Below, piece after piece: positions 36,301-51,300 of a DNA stretch of 64,000 bases; the stretch's first letter is position 1; the number at the start of each line of letters is the position of its first letter. The notes below the pieces were generated by a model. That model made no database searches. It saw nothing but the letters and a program-made list of their open reading frames with translations, and was not told the DNA's origin. The position numbers and the translations under genes are program-made. Source of the DNA: Eledone cirrhosa. Lineage: Eukaryota > Mollusca > Cephalopoda > Octopoda > Eledonidae. Location of the stretch: the NCBI GenBank assembly GCA_964016885.1, contig OZ024741.1, forward strand, positions 414,082,581 to 414,146,580, in the 5' to 3' direction.

Positions 36301-39300
36301 TACCATATTTCTAATGTAAGACACTGTCTATGTTGTTTAACCCTTTCATTACCATATTTCTAATGTAAGACACTGTCTATGTTGTTTAACCCTTTCATTA
36401 CCATATTACTAATGTAAGACACTGTCTATGTTGTTTAACCCTTCCATTACCATATTTCTAATGTAAGACACTATCTATGTTGTTTAACCCTTTTATTACC
36501 ATATTTCTAATGTAAGACACTGTCTATGTTGTTTAACCCTTTCACTAGCATATTTTTAATGTAAGACACTGTCTATATTGTTTAACCCTTTCATTACCAT
36601 ATTTCTAATATAAGACACTGTCTATGTTGTTTAACCCTTTCATTACCATATTTCTAATGTAAGACACTATCTATGTTGTTTAACTCTTTCATTACCATAT
36701 TTCTAACGTAAGACATTGTCTATATTGTTTAACCCTTTCATTACCATATTTCTAATGTAAGACACTGTCTATGTTGTTTAACCCTTTCACTACCATATTT
36801 CTAATGTAAGACACTGTCTATGTTGTTTAATCCTTCCATTACCATATTTCTAATGTAAGACACTGTCTATGTTGTTTAACCCTTCCATTACCATATTTCT
36901 AATGTAAGACACTGTCTATGTTGTTTAACCCTTTCATTACCATATTTCTAATGTAAGACACTGTCTATGTTGTTTAACCATTTCATTACCATGTTTCTAA
37001 TGTAAGATACTATCTATGTTGTTTAACCCTTCCATTACCATATTTCTAATGTAAGACACTGTCTATGTTGTTTAACCCTTTCATTGCCATATTTCTAATG
37101 TAAGACACTGCCTATGTTGTTTAATCCTTTCATTACCATATTTCTAATGTAAGACACTATCTATGTTGTTTAACCCTTTCATTACCATATTTCTAATGTA
37201 AGACACTGTCTATGTTGTTTAATCCTTCCATTACCATATTTCTAATGTAAGACACTGTCTATGTTGTTTAACCCTTTCACTACCATATTTCTAATGTAAG
37301 ACACTGTCTATGTTGTTTAACCCTTTCATTGCCATATTTCTAATGTAAGACACTGTCTATGTTGTTTAACCCTTTCATTACCATATTTCTAATGTAAGAC
37401 ACTGTCTATGTTGTTTAATCCTTCCATTACCATATTTCTAATGTAAGACACTGTCTATGTTGTTTAATCCTTCCATTACCATATTTCTAATGTAAGACAC
37501 TGTCTATGTTGTTTAACCCTTTCACTACCATATTTCTAATGTAAGACACTGTCTATGTTGTTTAATCCTTTCATTACAATATTTCTAATGTAAGACACTG
37601 TCTATGTTGTTTAACCCTTTCATCACCATATTTCTAATGTAAGACACTGTCTATGTTGTTTAATCCTTCCATTACCATATTTCTAATGTAAGACACTGTC
37701 TATGTTGTTTAATCCTTCCATTACCATATTTCTAATGTAAGACACTGTCTATGTTGTTTAACCCTTTCACTACCATATTTCTAATGTAAGACACTGTCTA
37801 TGTTGTTTAACCCTTTCATTACAATATTTCTAATGTAAGACACTGTCTATGTTGTTTAACCCTTTCATTACCATATTTCTAATGTAAGACACTGTCTATG
37901 TTGTTTAACCCTTTCATTACCATATTTCTAATGTAAGACACTGTCTATGTTGTTTAACCCTTTCATTACCATATTTCTAATGTAAGACACTGTCTATGTT
38001 GTTTAACCCTTTCACTACCATATTTCTAATGTAAGACAGTATCTATGTTGTTTAACCCTTTCATTACCATATTTCTAATGTAAGACACTGTCTATGTTGT
38101 TTAACCCTTTCACTACCACATTTCTAATGTAAGACACTGTCTATGTTGTTTAACCCTTTCACTACCATATTTCTAATGTAAGACACTGTCTATGTTGTTT
38201 AATCCTTTCATGACAATATTTCTAATGTAAGACACTGTCTATGTTGTTTAACCCTTCCATTACCATATTTCTAATGTAAGACACTGTCTATGTTGTTTAA
38301 CCCTTTCATTACCATATTTCTAATGTAAGACACTGTCTATGTTGTTTAACCCTTTCATTACCATATTTCTAATGTAAGACACTGTCTATGTTGTTTAACC
38401 CTTTCATTACCATATTACTAATGTAAGACACTGTCTATGTTGTTTAACCCTTCCATTACCATATTTCTAATGTAAGACACTATCTATGTTGTTTAACCCT
38501 TTTATTACCATATTTCTAATGTAAGACACTGTCTATGTTGTTTAACCCTTTCACTAGCATATTTTTAATGTAAGACACTGTCTATATTGTTTAACCCTTT
38601 CATTACCATATTTCTAATATAAGACACTGTCTATGTTGTTTAACCCTTTCATTACCATATTTCTAATGTAAGACACTATCTATGTTGTTTAACTCTTTCA
38701 TTACCATATTTCTAACGTAAGACATTGTCTATATTGTTTAACCCTTTCATTACCATATTTCTAATGTAAGACACTGTCTATGTTGTTTAACCCTTTCACT
38801 ACCATATTTCTAATGTAAGACACTGTCTATGTTGTTTAATCCTTCCATTACCATATTTCTAATGTAAGACACTGTCTATGTTGTTTAACCCTTCCATTAC
38901 CATATTTCTAATGTAAGACACTGTCTATGTTGTTTAACCCTTTCATTACCATATTTCTAATGTAAGACACTGTCTATGTTGTTTAACCATTTCATTACCA
39001 TGTTTCTAATGTAAGATACTATCTATGTTGTTTAACCCTTCCATTACCATATTTCTAATGTAAGACACTGTCTATGTTGTTTAACCCTTTCATTGCCATA
39101 TTTCTAATGTAAGACACTGCCTATGTTGTTTAATCCTTTCATTACCATATTTCTAATGTAAGACACTATCTATGTTGTTTAACCCTTTCATTACCATATT
39201 TCTAATGTAAGACACTGTCTATGTTGTTTAACGCTTTCACTACCATATTTCTAATGTAAGACACTGTCTATGTTGTTTAACCATTTCATTACCATATTTC

Positions 39301-42300
39301 TAATGTAAGACACTGTCTATGTTGTTTAACCCTTCCATTACCATATTTCTAACGTAAGACACTGTCTATATTGTTTAACCCTTTCATTACCATATTTCTA
39401 ATGTAAGACACTGTCTATGTTGTTTAACCATTACATTACCATATTTTTAATGTAAGACACTGTCTATCTTGTTTAACCCTTTCACTACCATATTTCTAAT
39501 GTAAGACAGTATCTATGTTGTTTAACCCTTTCATTACCATATTTCTAATGTAAGACACTGTCTATGTTGTTTAACCCTTTCACTACCACATTTCTAATGT
39601 AAGACACTGTCTATGTTGTTTAACACTTTCATTACCATATTTCTAATGTAAGACACTGTCTATGTTGTTTAATCCTTCCATTACCATATTTCTAATGTAA
39701 GACACTGTCTATATTGTTTAACCCTTTCATTACCATATTTCTAATGTAAGACACTGTCTATGTTGTTTAACCCTTTCATTACCATATTTCTAATGTAAGA
39801 CACTGTCTATGTTGTTTAATCCTTCCATTACCATATTTCTAATGTAAGACACTGTCTATGTTGTTTAACCCTTTCATTACCATATTTCTAATGTAAGACA
39901 CTGTCTATGTTGTTTAACCCTTTCATTACCATATTTCTAATGTAAGACACTATGTTGTTTAACCCTTCCATTACCATATTTCTAATGTAAGACACTGTCT
40001 ATATTGTTTAACCCTTTCATTACCATATTTCTAATGTAAGACACTGTCTATGTTGTTTAACCCTTTCATTACCATATTTCTAATGTAAGACACTATCTAT
40101 GTTGTTTAACCCTTTCATTACAATATTTCTAATGTAAGACACTATCTATGTTGTTTAACCCTTTCATTACCATATTTCTAATGTAAGACACTGTCTATGT
40201 TGTTTAACCCTTTCACTACCATATTTCTAATGTAAGACACTGTCTATGTTGTTTAACCCTTCCACTACCATATTTCTAATGTAAGAGACTGTCTATGTTG
40301 TTTAACCCTTTCATTACCATATTTCTAATGTAAGACACTGTCTATGTTGTTTAATCCTTCCATTACCATATTTCTAATGTAAGACACTGTCTATATTGTT
40401 TAACCCTTTCATTACCATATTTCTAATGTAAGACACTGTCTATGTTGTTTAACCCTTTCATTACCATATTTCTAATGTAAGACACTATCTATGTTGTTTA
40501 ACCCTTTCATTACCATATTTCTAATGTAAGACACTGTCTATGTTATTTAACCCATTCACTACCATATTTCTAATGTAAGACACTGTCTATGTTGTTTAAC
40601 CCTTCCATTACCATATTTCTAATGTAAGACACTGTCTATGTTGTTTAACCCTTCCATTACCATATTTCTAATGTAAGACACTGTCTATGTTGTTTAACCC
40701 TTTCATTACCATATTTCTAATGTAAGACACTGTCTATGTTGTTTAACCCTTTCATTACCATATTTCTAATGTAAGACACTGTCTATGTTGTTTAACCCTT
40801 CCATTACCATATTTCTAATGTAAGACACTGTCTATGTTGTTTAACCCTTCCATTACCATATTTCTAATGTAAGACACTGTCTATGTTGTTTAACCCTTTC
40901 ATTACCATATTTCTAATGTAAGACACTGTCTATGTTGTTTAACCCTTTCATTACCATATTTCTAATGTAAGACACTGTCTATGTTGTTTAACCCTTCCAT
41001 TACCATATTTCTAATGTAAGACACTGTCTATGTTGTTTAACTCTTCCATTACCATATTTCTAATGTAAGACACTGTCTATGTTGTTTAACCCTTCCATTA
41101 CCATATTTCTAATGTAAGACACTGTCTATGTTGTTTAACCCTTTCATTACCATATTTCTAATGTAAGACACTGTCTATGTTGTTTAACCCTTCCATTACC
41201 ATATTTCTAATGTAAGACACTGTCTATGTTGTTTAACCCTTCCATTACCATATTTCTAATGTAAGACACTGTCTATGTTGTTTAACCCTTTCACTACCAT
41301 ATTTCTAATGTAAGACACTGTCTATGTTGTTTAATCCTTTCATGACAATATTTCTAATGTAAGACACTGTCTATGTTGTTTAACCCTTCCATTACCATAT
41401 TTCTAATGTAAGACACTGTCTATGTTGTTTAACCCTTTCATTACCATATTACTAATGTAAGACACTGTCTATGTTGTTTAACCCTTCCATTACCATATTT
41501 CTAATGTAAGACACTATCTATGTTGTTTAACCCTTTTATTACCATATTTCTAATGTAAGACACTGTCTATGTTGTTTAACCCTTTCACTAGCATATTTTT
41601 AATGTAAGACACTGTCTATATTGTTTAACCCTTTCATTACCATATTCCTAATGTAAGACACTATCTATGTTGTTTAACTCTTTCATTACCATATTTCTAA
41701 CGTAAGACACTGTCTATATTGTTTAAACCTTTCATTACCATATTTCTAATGTAAGACACTGTCTATGTTGTTTAACCCTTTCACTACCATATTTCTAATG
41801 TAAGACACTGTCTATGTTGTTTAATCCTTCCATTACCATATTTCTAATGTAAGACACTGTCTATGTTGTTTAACCCTTCCATTACCATATTTCTAATGTA
41901 AGACACTGTCTATGTTGTTTAACCCTTTCACTACCATATTTCTAATGTAAGACACTGTCTATGTTGTTTAATCCTTCCATTACCATATTTCTAATGTAAC
42001 ACACTGTCTATGTTGTTTAATCCTTTCATTACAATATTTCTAATGTAAGACACTGTCTATGTTGTTTAACCCTTTCATTACCATATTTCTAATGTAAGAC
42101 ACTGTCTATGTTGTTTAATCCTTCCATTACCATATTTCTAATGTAAGACACTGTCTATGTTGTTTAACCCTTTCATTACCATATTTCTAATGTAAGACAC
42201 TGTCTATGTTGTTTAACCCTTTCACTACCATATTTCTAATGTAAGACACTGTCTATGTTGTTTAACCATTTCATTACCATGTTTCTAATGTAAGATACTA

Positions 42301-45300
42301 TCTATGTTGTTTAACCCTTCCATTACTATATTTCTAATGTAAGACACTGTCTATGTTGTTTAACCCTTTCATTACCATATTTCTAATGTAAGACACTGCC
42401 TATGTTGTTTAATCCTTTCATTACCATATTTCTAATGTAAGACACTATCTATGTTGTTTAGCCCTTTCATTACCATATTTCTAATGTAAGACACTGTCTA
42501 TGTTGTTTAACGCTTTCACTACCATATTTCTAATGTAAGACACTGTCTATGTTGTTTAACCATTTCATTACCATATTTCTAATGTAAAACACTGTCTATG
42601 TTGTTTAACCCTTCCATTACCATATTTCTAACGTAAGACACTGTGTATATTGTTTAACCCTTTCATTACCATATTTCTAATGTAAGACACTGTCTATGTT
42701 GTTTAACCATTTCATTACCATATTTTTAATGTAAGACACTGTCTATCTTGTTTAACCCTTTCACTACCATATTTCTAATGTAAGACAGTATCTATGTTGT
42801 TTAACCCTTTCATTACCATATTTCTAATGTAAGACACTGTCTATGTTGTTTAACCCTTTCACTACCACATTTCTAATGTAAGACACTGTCTATGTTGTTT
42901 AACACTTTCATTACCATATTTCTAATGTAAGAGACTGTCTATGTTGTTTAACCCTTTCATTACCATATTTCTAATGTAAGACACTGTCTATGTTGTTTAA
43001 TCCTTCCATTACCATATTTCTAATGTAAGACACTGTCTATGTTGTTTAACCCTTTCATTACCATATTTCTAATGTAAGACACTATCTATGTTGTTTAACA
43101 CTTTCATTACCATATTTCTAATGTAAGACACTGTCTATGTTGTTTAACCCATTCACTACCATATTTCTAATGTAAGACACTGTCTATGTTGTTTAATGCT
43201 TTCATTACAATATTTCTAATGTAAGACACTGTCTATGTTGTTTAACCCTTTCATTACCATATTTCTAATGTAAGACACTGTCTATGTTGTTTAATCCTTC
43301 CATTACCATATTTCTAATGTAAGACACTGTCTATGTTGTTTAACCCTTTCATTACCATATTTCTAATGTAAGACACTGTCTATGTTGTTTAACCCTTTCA
43401 CTACCATATTTCTAATGTAAGACACTGTCTATATTGTTTAATCCTTTCATTACAATATTTCTAATGTAAGACACTGTCTATGTTGTTTAACCCTTCCATT
43501 ACCATATTTCTAATATAAGACACTGTCTATGTTGTTTAACCCTTCCATTACCATATTTCTAATGTAAGACACTGTCTATGTTGTTTAACCCTTTCACTAC
43601 CATATTTCTAATGTAAGACACTGTCTATGTTGTTTAACCCTTCCATTACCATATTTCTAATGTAAGACACTGTCTATGTTGTTTAACCCTTCCATTACAC
43701 TATTTCTAATGTAAGACACTGTCTATGTTGTTTAACCCTTTCATTACCATATTTCTAATGTAAGACACTGTCTATGTTGTTTAACCCTTTCATTACCATA
43801 TTTCTAATGTAAGACACTGTCTATGTTGTTTAACCCTTCCATTACCATATTTCTAATGTAAGACACTGTCTATGTTGTTTAACCCTTCCATTACCATGTT
43901 TCTAATGTAAGACACTGTCTATGTTGTTTAACCCTTTCATTACCATATTTCTAATGTAAGACACTGTCTATGTTGTTTAACCCTTTCATTACCATATTTC
44001 TAATGTAAGACACTGTCTATGTTGTTTAACCCTTCCATTACCATATTTCTAATGTAAGACACTGTCTATGTTGTTTAACCCTTCCATTACCATATTTCTA
44101 ATGTAAGACACTGTCTATGTTGTTTAACCCTTTCATTACCATATTTCTAATGTAAGACACTGTCTATGTTGTTTAACCCTTTCATTACCATATTTCTAAT
44201 GTAAGACACTGTCTATGTTGTTTAATCCTTCCATTACCATATTTCTAATGTAAGACACTGTCTATGTTGTTTAAGCCTTCCATTACCATATTTCTAATGT
44301 AAGACACTGTCTATGTTGTTTAACCCTTTCATTACCATATTTCTAATGTAAGACACTGTCTATGTTGTTTAACCATTTCATTACCATGTTTCTAATGTAA
44401 GATACTATCTATGTTGTTTAACCCTTCCATTACCATATTTCTAATGTAAGACACTGTCTATGTTGTTTAACCCTTTCATTACCATATTTCTAATGTAAGA
44501 CACTGTCTATGTTGTTTAACCCTTTCATTACCATATTTCTAATGTAAGACACTGTCTATGTTGTTTAACCCTTTCATTACCATATTACTAATGTAAGACA
44601 CTGTCTATGTTGTTTAACCCTTCCATTACCATATTTCTAATGTAAGACACTATCTATGTTGTTTAACCCTTTTATTACCATATTTCTAATGTAAGACACT
44701 GTCTATGTTGTTTAACCCTTTCACTAGCATATTTTTAATGTAAGACACTGTCTATATTGTTTAACCCTTTCATTACCATATTTCTAATGTAAGAGACTGT
44801 CTATGTTGTTTAACCCTTTCATTACCATATTTCTAATGTAAGACACTGTCTATGTTGTTTAATCCTTCCATTACCATATTTCTAATGTAAGACACTGTCT
44901 ATGTTGTTTAACCCTTTCATTACCATATTTCTAATGTAAGACACTGTCTATGTTGTTTAACCCTTTCATTACCATATTTCTAATGTAAGACACTATGTTG
45001 TTTAACCCTTCCATTACCATATTTCTAATGTAAGACACTGTCTATATTGTTTAACCCTTTCATTACCATATTTCTAATGTAAGACACTGTCTATGTTGTT
45101 TAACCCTTTCATTACCATATTTCTAATGTAAGACACTATCTATGTTGTTTAACCCTTTCATTACAATATTTCTAATGTAAGACACTATCTATGTTGTTTA
45201 ACCCTTTCATTACCATATTTCTAATGTAAGACACTGTCTATGTTGTTTAACCCTTTCACTACCATATTTCTAATGTAAGACACTGTCTATGTTGTTTAAC

Positions 45301-48300
45301 CCTTCCACTACCATATTTCTAATGTAAGAGACTGTCTATGTTGTTTAACCCTTTCATTACCATATTTCTAATGTAAGACACTGTCTATGTTGTTTAATCC
45401 TTCCATTACCATATTTCTAATGTAAGACACTGTCTATATTGTTTAACCCTTTCATTACCATATTTCTAATGTAAGACACTGTCTATGTTGTTTAACCCTT
45501 TCATTACCATATTTCTAATGTAAGACACTATCTATGTTGTTTAACCCTTTCATTACCATATTTCTAATGTAAGACACTGTCTATGTTATTTAACCCATTC
45601 ACTACCATATTTCTAATGTAAGACACTGTCTATGTTGTTTAACCCTTCCATTACCATATTTCTAATGTAAGACACTGTCTATGTTGTTTAACCCTTCCAT
45701 TACCATATTTCTAATGTAAGACACTGTCTATGTTGTTTAACCCTTTCATTACCATATTTCTAATGTAAGACACTGTCTATGTTGTTTAACCCTTTCATTA
45801 CCATATTTCTAATGTAAGACACTGTCTATGTTGTTTAACCCTTCCATTACCATATTTCTAATGTAAGACACTGTCTATGTTGTTTAACCCTTCCATTACC
45901 ATATTTCTAATGTAAGACACTGTCTATGTTGTTTAACCCTTTCATTACCATATTTCTAATGTAAGACACTGTCTATGTTGTTTAACCCTTTCATTACCAT
46001 ATTTCTAATGTAAGACACTGTCTATGTTGTTTAACCCTTCCATTACCATATTTCTAATGTAAGACACTGTCTATGTTGTTTAACTCTTCCATTACCATAT
46101 TTCTAATGTAAGACACTGTCTATGTTGTTTAACCCTTCCATTACCATATTTCTAATGTAAGACACTGTCTATGTTGTTTAACCCTTTCATTACCATATTT
46201 CTAATGTAAGACACTGTCTATGTTGTTTAACCCTTCCATTACCATATTTCTAATGTAAGACACTGTCTATGTTGTTTAACCCTTCCATTACCATATTTCT
46301 AATGTAAGACACTGTCTATGTTGTTTAACCCTTTCACTACCATATTTCTAATGTAAGACACTGTCTATGTTGTTTAATCCTTTCATGACAATATTTCTAA
46401 TGTAAGATACTGTCTATGTTGTTTAACCCTTCCATTACCATATTTCTAATGTAAGACACTGTCTATGTTGTTTAACCCTTTCATTACCATATTTCTAATG
46501 TAAGACACTGTCTATGTTGTTTAACCCTTTCATTACCATATTTCTAATGTAAGACACTGTCTATGTTGTTTAACCCTTTCATTACCATATTACTAATGTA
46601 AGACACTGTCTATGTTGTTTAACCCTTCCATTACCATATTTCTAATGTAAGACACTATCTATGTTGTTTAACCCTTTTATTACCATATTTCTAATGTAAG
46701 ACACTTTCTATGTTGTTTAACCCTTTCACTAGCATATTTTTAATGTAAGACACTGTCTATATTGTTTAACCCTTTCATTACCATATTTCTAATGTAAGAC
46801 ACTGTCTATGTTGTTTAATCCTTCCATTACCATATTTCTAATGTAAGACACTGTCTATGTTGTTTAACCCTTCCATTACCATATTTCTAATGTAAGACAC
46901 TATCTATGTTGTTTAACCCTTTCATTACCATATTTCTAATGAAAGACACTGTCTATGTTGTTTAACCCTTTCACTACCATATTTCTAATGTAAGACACTG
47001 TCTATGTTGTTTAACCCTTCCACTACCATATTTCTAATGTAAGAGACTGTCTATGTTGTTTAACCCTTTCATTACCATATTTCTAATGTAAGACACTGTC
47101 TATGTTGTTTAATCCTTCCATTACCATATTTCTAATGTAAGACACTGTCTATGTTGTTTAACCCTTCCACTACCATATTTCTAATGTAAGAGACTGTCTA
47201 TGTTGTTTAACCCTTTCATTACCATATTTCTAATGTAAGACACTGTCTATGTTGTTTAATCCTTCCATTACCATATTTCTAATGTAAGACACTGTCTATA
47301 TTGTTTAACCCTTTCATTACCATATTTCTAATGTAAGACACTGTCTATGTTGTTTAACCCTTTCATTACCATATTTCTAATGTAAGACACTATCTATGTT
47401 GTTTAACACTTTCATTACCATATTTCTAATGTAAGACACTGTCTATGTTGTTTAACCCATTCACTACCATATTTCTAATGTAAGACACTGTCTATGTTGT
47501 TTAATGCTTTCATTACAATATTTCTAATGTAAGACACTGTCTATGTTGTTTAACCCTTTCATTACCATATTTCTAATGTAAGACACTGTCTATGTTGTTT
47601 AATCATTCCATTACCATATTTCTAATGTAAGACACTGTCTATGTTGTTTAACCCTTTCATTACCATATTTCTAATGTAAGACACTGTCTATGTTGTTTAA
47701 CCCTTTCACTACCATATTTCTAATGTAAGACACTGTCTATATTGTTTAATACTTTCATTACAATATTTCTAATGTAAGACACTGTCTATGTTGTTTAACC
47801 CTTCCATTACCATATTTCTAATATAAGACACTGTCTATGTTGTTTAACCCTTCCATTACCATATTTCTAATGTAAGACACTGTCTATGTTGTTTAACCCT
47901 TTCACTACCATATTTCTAATGTAAGACACTGTCTATGTTGTTTAACCCTTCCATTACCATATTTCTAATGTAAGACACTGTCTATGTTGTTTAACCCTTC
48001 CATTACACTATTTCTAATGTAAGACACTGTCTATGTTGTTTAACCCTTTCATTACCATATTTCTAATGTAAGACACTGTCTATGTTGTTTAACCCTTTCA
48101 TTACCATATTTCTAATGTAAGACATTGTCTATGTTGTTTAACCCTTCCATTACCATATTTCTAATGTAAGACACTGTCTATGTTGTTTAACCCTTCCATT
48201 ACCATGTTTCTAATGTAAGACACTGTCTATGTTGTTTAACCCTTTCATTACCATATTTCTAATGTAAGACACTGTCTATGTTGTTTAACCCTTTCATTAC

Positions 48301-51300
48301 CATATTTCTAATGTAAGACACTGTCTATGTTGTTTAACACTTCCATTACCATATTTCTAATGTAAGACACTGTCTATGTTGTTTAACCCTTCCATTACCA
48401 TATTTCTAATGTAAGACACTGTCTATGTTGTTTAACCCTTTCATTACCATATTTCTAATGTAAGACACTGTCTATGTTGTTTAACCCTTTCACTACCATA
48501 TTTCTAATGTAAGACACTGTCTATGTTGTTTAATCCTTCCATTACCATATTTCTAATGTAAGACACTGTCTATGTTGTTTAACCCTTCCATTACCATATT
48601 TCTAATGTAAGACACTGTCTATGTTGTTTAACCCTTTCATTACCATATTTCTAATGTAAGACACTGTCTATGTTGTTTAACCATTTCATTACCATGTTTC
48701 TAATGTAAGATACTATCTATGTTGTTTAACCCTTCCATTACCATATTTCTAATGTAAGACACTGTCTATGTTGTTTAACCCTTTCATTACCATATTTCTA
48801 ATGTAAGACACTGTCTATGTTGTTTAACCCTTTCATTACCATATTTCTAATGTAAGACACTGTCTATGTTGTTTAACCCTTTCATTACCATATTACTAAT
48901 GTAAGACACTGTCTATGTTGTTTAACCCTTCCATTACCATATTTCTAATGTAAGACACTATCTATGTTGTTTAACCCTTTTATTACCATATTTCTAATGT
49001 AAGACACTGTCTATGTTGTTTAACCCTTTCACTAGCATATTTTTAATGTAAGACACTGTCTATATTGTTTAACCCTTTCATTACCATATTCCTAATGTAA
49101 GACACTATCTATGTTGTTTAACTCTTTCATTACCATATTTCTAACGTAAGACACTGTCTATATTGTTTAAACCTTTCATTACCATATTTCTAATGTAAGA
49201 CACTGTCTATGTTGTTTAACCCTTTCACTACCATATTTCTAATGTAAGACACTGTCTATGTTGTTTAATCCTTCCATTACCATATTTCTAATGTAAGACA
49301 CTGTCTATGTTGTTTAACCCTTCCATTACCATATTTCTAATGTAAGACACTGTCTATGTTGTTTAACCCTTTCACTACCATATTTCTAATGTAAGACACT
49401 GTCTATGTTGTTTAATCCTTCCATTACCATATTTCTAATGTAACACACTGTCTATGTTGTTTAATCCTTTCATTACAATATTTCTAATGTAAGACACTGT
49501 CTATGTTGTTTAACCCTTTCATTACCATATTTCTAATGTAAGACACTGTCTATGTTGTTTAATCCTTCCATTACCATATTTCTAATGTAAGACACTGTCT
49601 ATGTTGTTTAACCCTTTCATTACCATATTTCTAATGTAAGACACTGTCTATGTTGTTTAACCCTTTCACTACCATATTTCTAATGTAAGACACTGTCTAT
49701 GTTGTTTAACCATTTCATTACCATGTTTCTAATGTAAGATACTATCTATGTTGTTTAACCCTTCCATTACTATATTTCTAATGTAAGACACTGTCTATGT
49801 TGTTTAACCCTTTCATTACCATATTTCTAATGTAAGACACTGCCTATGTTGTTTAATCCTTTCATTACCATATTTCTAATGTAAGACACTATCTATGTTG
49901 TTTAGCCCTTTCATTACCATATTTCTAATGTAAGACACTGTCTATGTTGTTTAACGCTTTCACTACCATATTTCTAATGTAAGACACTGTCTATGTTGTT
50001 TAACCATTTCATTACCATATTTCTAATGTAAAACACTGTCTATGTTGTTTAACCCTTCCATTACCATATTTCTAACGTAAGACACTGTGTATATTGTTTA
50101 ACCCTTTCATTACCATATTTCTAATGTAAGACACTGTCTATGTTGTTTAACCATTTCATTACCATATTTTTAATGTAAGACACTGTCTATCTTGTTTAAC
50201 CCTTTCACTACCATATTTCTAATGTAAGACAGTATCTATGTTGTTTAACCCTTTCATTACCATATTTCTAATGTAAGACACTGTCTATGTTGTTTAACCC
50301 TTTCACTACCACATTTCTAATGTAAGACACTGTCTATGTTGTTTAACACTTTCATTACCATATTTCTAATGTAAGAGACTGTCTATGTTGTTTAACCCTT
50401 TCATTACCATATTTCTAATGTAAGACACTGTCTATGTTGTTTAATCCTTCCATTACCATATTTCTAATGTAAGACACTGTCTATGTTGTTTAACCCTTTC
50501 ATTACCATATTTCTAATGTAAGACACTATCTATGTTGTTTAACACTTTCATTACCATATTTCTAATGTAAGACACTGTCTATGTTGTTTAACCCATTCAC
50601 TACCATATTTCTAATGTAAGACACTGTCTATGTTGTTTAATGCTTTCATTACAATATTTCTAATGTAAGACACTGTCTATGTTGTTTAACCCTTTCATTA
50701 CCATATTTCTAATGTAAGACACTGTCTATGTTGTTTAATCCTTCCATTACCATATTTCTAATGTAAGACACTGTCTATGTTGTTTAACCCTTTCATTACC
50801 ATATTTCTAATGTAAGACACTGTCTATGTTGTTTAACCCTTTCACTACCATATTTCTAATGTAAGACACTGTCTATGTTGTTTAATGCTTTCATTACAAT
50901 ATTTCTAATGTAAGACACTGTCTATGTTGTTTAACCCTTTCATTACCATATTTCTAATGTAAGACACTGTCTATGTTGTTTAATCCTTCCATTACCATAT
51001 TTCTAATGTAAGACACTGTCTATGTTGTTTAACCCTTTCATTACCATATTTCTAATGTAAGACACTGTCTATGTTGTTTAACCCTTTCACTACCATATTT
51101 CTAATGTAAGACACTGTCTATATTGTTTAATCCTTTCATTACAATATTTCTAATGTAAGACACTGTCTATGTTGTTTAACCCTTCCATTACCATATTTCT
51201 AATATAAGACACTGTCTATGTTGTTTAACCCTTCCATCACCATATTTCTAATGTAAGACACTGTCTATGTTGTTTAATCCTTCCATTACCATATTTCTAA

